From: Rhodospirillales bacterium
GTDB taxonomy: Bacteria; Pseudomonadota; Alphaproteobacteria; SMXQ01
NCBI GenBank assembly: GCA_024638585.1
Contig: JAHEKA010000020.1
Span: forward strand, 1-13,904
Reading direction: 5' to 3'
DNA: 13,904 nucleotides
The notes under the pieces: generated by a model
What the model saw: the letters and a program-made list of their open reading frames with translations, nothing else
The model's database searches: none
Told to the model about the DNA's origin: nothing
Program-made: the position numbers and the translations under genes
In this document: positions 13,081 through 13,904 of the stretch, one piece after another
How positions within the stretch are numbered: position 1 is the stretch's first letter
How the letters are laid out: each line of letters opens with the position of its first letter

Positions 13081-13904
13081 TCAGCCGCCGCGGACGGCTG
13101 AGACGGCGGCACGGAAACTCTCGATGATCCGGTCCTGCAGCGCGGGCTCCAGATAAGGATGCATGGGCAGGCTCAGCACCGTCCGTGCCAGCTTTTCCGA
13201 TACCGGCAAGCCGCCTGCGGCACGGGGATAGCCGGTATAGGGCGCGTGATGGTGCAATGCCGTGTGGTAGTAGATGGCGGTGGGGATCCCATCCTTTTCG
13301 AGGATTTCCCGGACTTGGTCGCGCTCCCCCTGCCTCAGGCGGACCGTGTACTGGGCCCAGGCCGACGTGCGGCCGGGCATCACCGGCGGCACCCGCACGA
13401 TATCCTTTAGGCCGGCGTTATAGCGCGCCGCGATGCGGTCCCGCGCTTCCAACTCGTCGTTCATGATGGCCAGTTTTTCCAACAGGATCGCGGCCTGGAC
13501 CGTATCCAGCCGTCCGTTCATGCCGATCCGGACATGGGTCATGCGGTCTTCGCCTTGGCCGTGCTGGCGGCGCGAGCGCACTTCCGTTGCGATCTCGTCG
13601 GAATCGGTAAAGATGGCCCCGCCGTCGCCGTAGCAGCCCAGCGGCTTCGAGGGAAAGAAACTGGTGGCGGTCAGCTTGGTCAGGGTCCCGACCTTCTTTC
13701 CCTGCAGGCTGGCCCCGAAGCTCTGTGCCGCGTCGGCCATGAGCCAAAGGTCATGGGCGGTGGCGATTTCCTGCAGGGCGGGGTAGTCGGCCGGTTGGCC
13801 GAACAGATCGATGACGATGACGCCGCGCGGCGTCAGGCCGTGTTCTTCGGCCATCTGGATGCCGCGCACCAGGCTTTCGGGATCAATATTGAACGTGTCG
13901 GGTT
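13081..13904 (-). CDS. DegT/DnrJ/EryC1/StrS sugar aminotransferase, C-terminal part, open at right edge
   Basis: PLP-dependent enzyme that aminates keto-sugar nucleotides for surface glycans. About 274 of roughly 370-400 residues are visible. The frame is open to the window end, reading PDTFNIDPESLV before the GTG that could be mistaken for a start. Motifs: VIVIDLFGQPAD, then MADAAQSFGA whose aspartate contacts the PLP ring nitrogen; TSFFPSKPLGCYGDGGA with the Schiff-base lysine (codon at 13647-13645); GMNGRLDTVQAAIL; AIYYHTALHHHAPY; and the closing LSLPMHPYLEP. The FFPSKPLGCYGDGGA form is closest in my memory to WbpE/WlbC-like enzymes that make 3-amino sugars; FlmB/PseC-like roles are less likely. 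The gene is convergent with the hypothetical gene, 60 bases apart, and probably belongs to a glycan cluster beyond the window. Confidence 0.9.
   Translation of the reverse strand, partial: PDTFNIDPESLVRGIQMAEEHGLTPRGVIVIDLFGQPADYPALQEIATAHDLWLMADAAQSFGASLQGKKVGTLTKLTATSFFPSKPLGCYGDGGAIFTDSDEIATEVRSRRQHGQGEDRMTHVRIGMNGRLDTVQAAILLEKLAIMNDELEARDRIAARYNAGLKDIVRVPPVMPGRTSAWAQYTVRLRQGERDQVREILEKDGIPTAIYYHTALHHHAPYTGYPRAAGGLPVSEKLARTVLSLPMHPYLEPALQDRIIESFRAAVSAVRGG

Noticed and set aside
13081..13101. TCAGCCG / CGGCTGA inverted repeat as a terminator
   Set aside because: The 7-bp stem lies in the last codons and stop of the aminotransferase and has no T-run on either side; GC-rich codons explain it.

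Overview
The window is high-GC DNA (roughly 63-66% where hand-counted) with dense, mostly operon-packed genes, GTG starts and 1-4 base start/stop overlaps. Protein content (CaiB/BaiF CoA-transferase, DUF35-paired thiolase-like protein, tandem Amidohydro_2 enzymes, NDP-forming acyl-CoA synthetase, enolase-superfamily enzyme) and codon style fit an alphaproteobacterium, most likely Rhodospirillales-like. This placement is inference; no rRNA or marker gene is present. I see no tRNA, rRNA, CRISPR array, insertion sequence or integrase.

Layout. (1) 1-278 is the end of a TRAP dicarboxylate-type large permease (DctM) fragment that breaks off inside the protein and is joined, near base 252-263, to the interior of an MFS_3-type exporter (to 1225). 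GC jumps from about 55% to about 66% at the join, so it is either a real deletion/recombination scar or an assembly chimera. (2) 1304-2269 is a cation diffusion facilitator. (3) Minus strand, 5049 to 2283: a tightly coupled three-gene operon of class III CoA-transferase, thiolase-fold protein lacking the catalytic cysteine, and a DUF35 Zn-ribbon/OB-fold partner. (4) Plus strand, 5278-7442: two tandem Amidohydro_2 paralogues about 72% identical, divergent from operon 3. The shared 228-base region contains a perfect 12-bp inverted repeat. (5) 7443-7696: gene-free convergent stretch with hairpins. (6) Minus strand, 11435 to 7697: a second operon of enolase-superfamily enzyme, NDP-forming acyl-CoA synthetase and small cupin, again with overlapping or SD-sharing junctions. 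(7) Plus strand: a membrane-anchored DsbA-family oxidoreductase with ScsC-like N-terminal segment and a C-terminal CKSC, followed by a terminator-like hairpin, then an acidic hypothetical protein ending in a FliM/CheZ-like EID motif. (8) Minus strand at the right edge: the C-terminal part of a DegT/DnrJ/EryC1 sugar aminotransferase.

How the genes may work together. Sections 3-6 read as one catabolic locus for an unknown acid: activation to a CoA thioester (CoA-transferase or NDP-forming ligase), isomerisation or cycloisomerisation (enolase superfamily), hydrolysis or decarboxylation by the metal-dependent amidohydrolases, and C-C cleavage by a Ltp2-like thiolase-fold/DUF35 complex. The substrate cannot be read from the sequence. 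The remaining genes (CDF, DsbA-like, hypothetical, DegT) look unrelated to this pathway.
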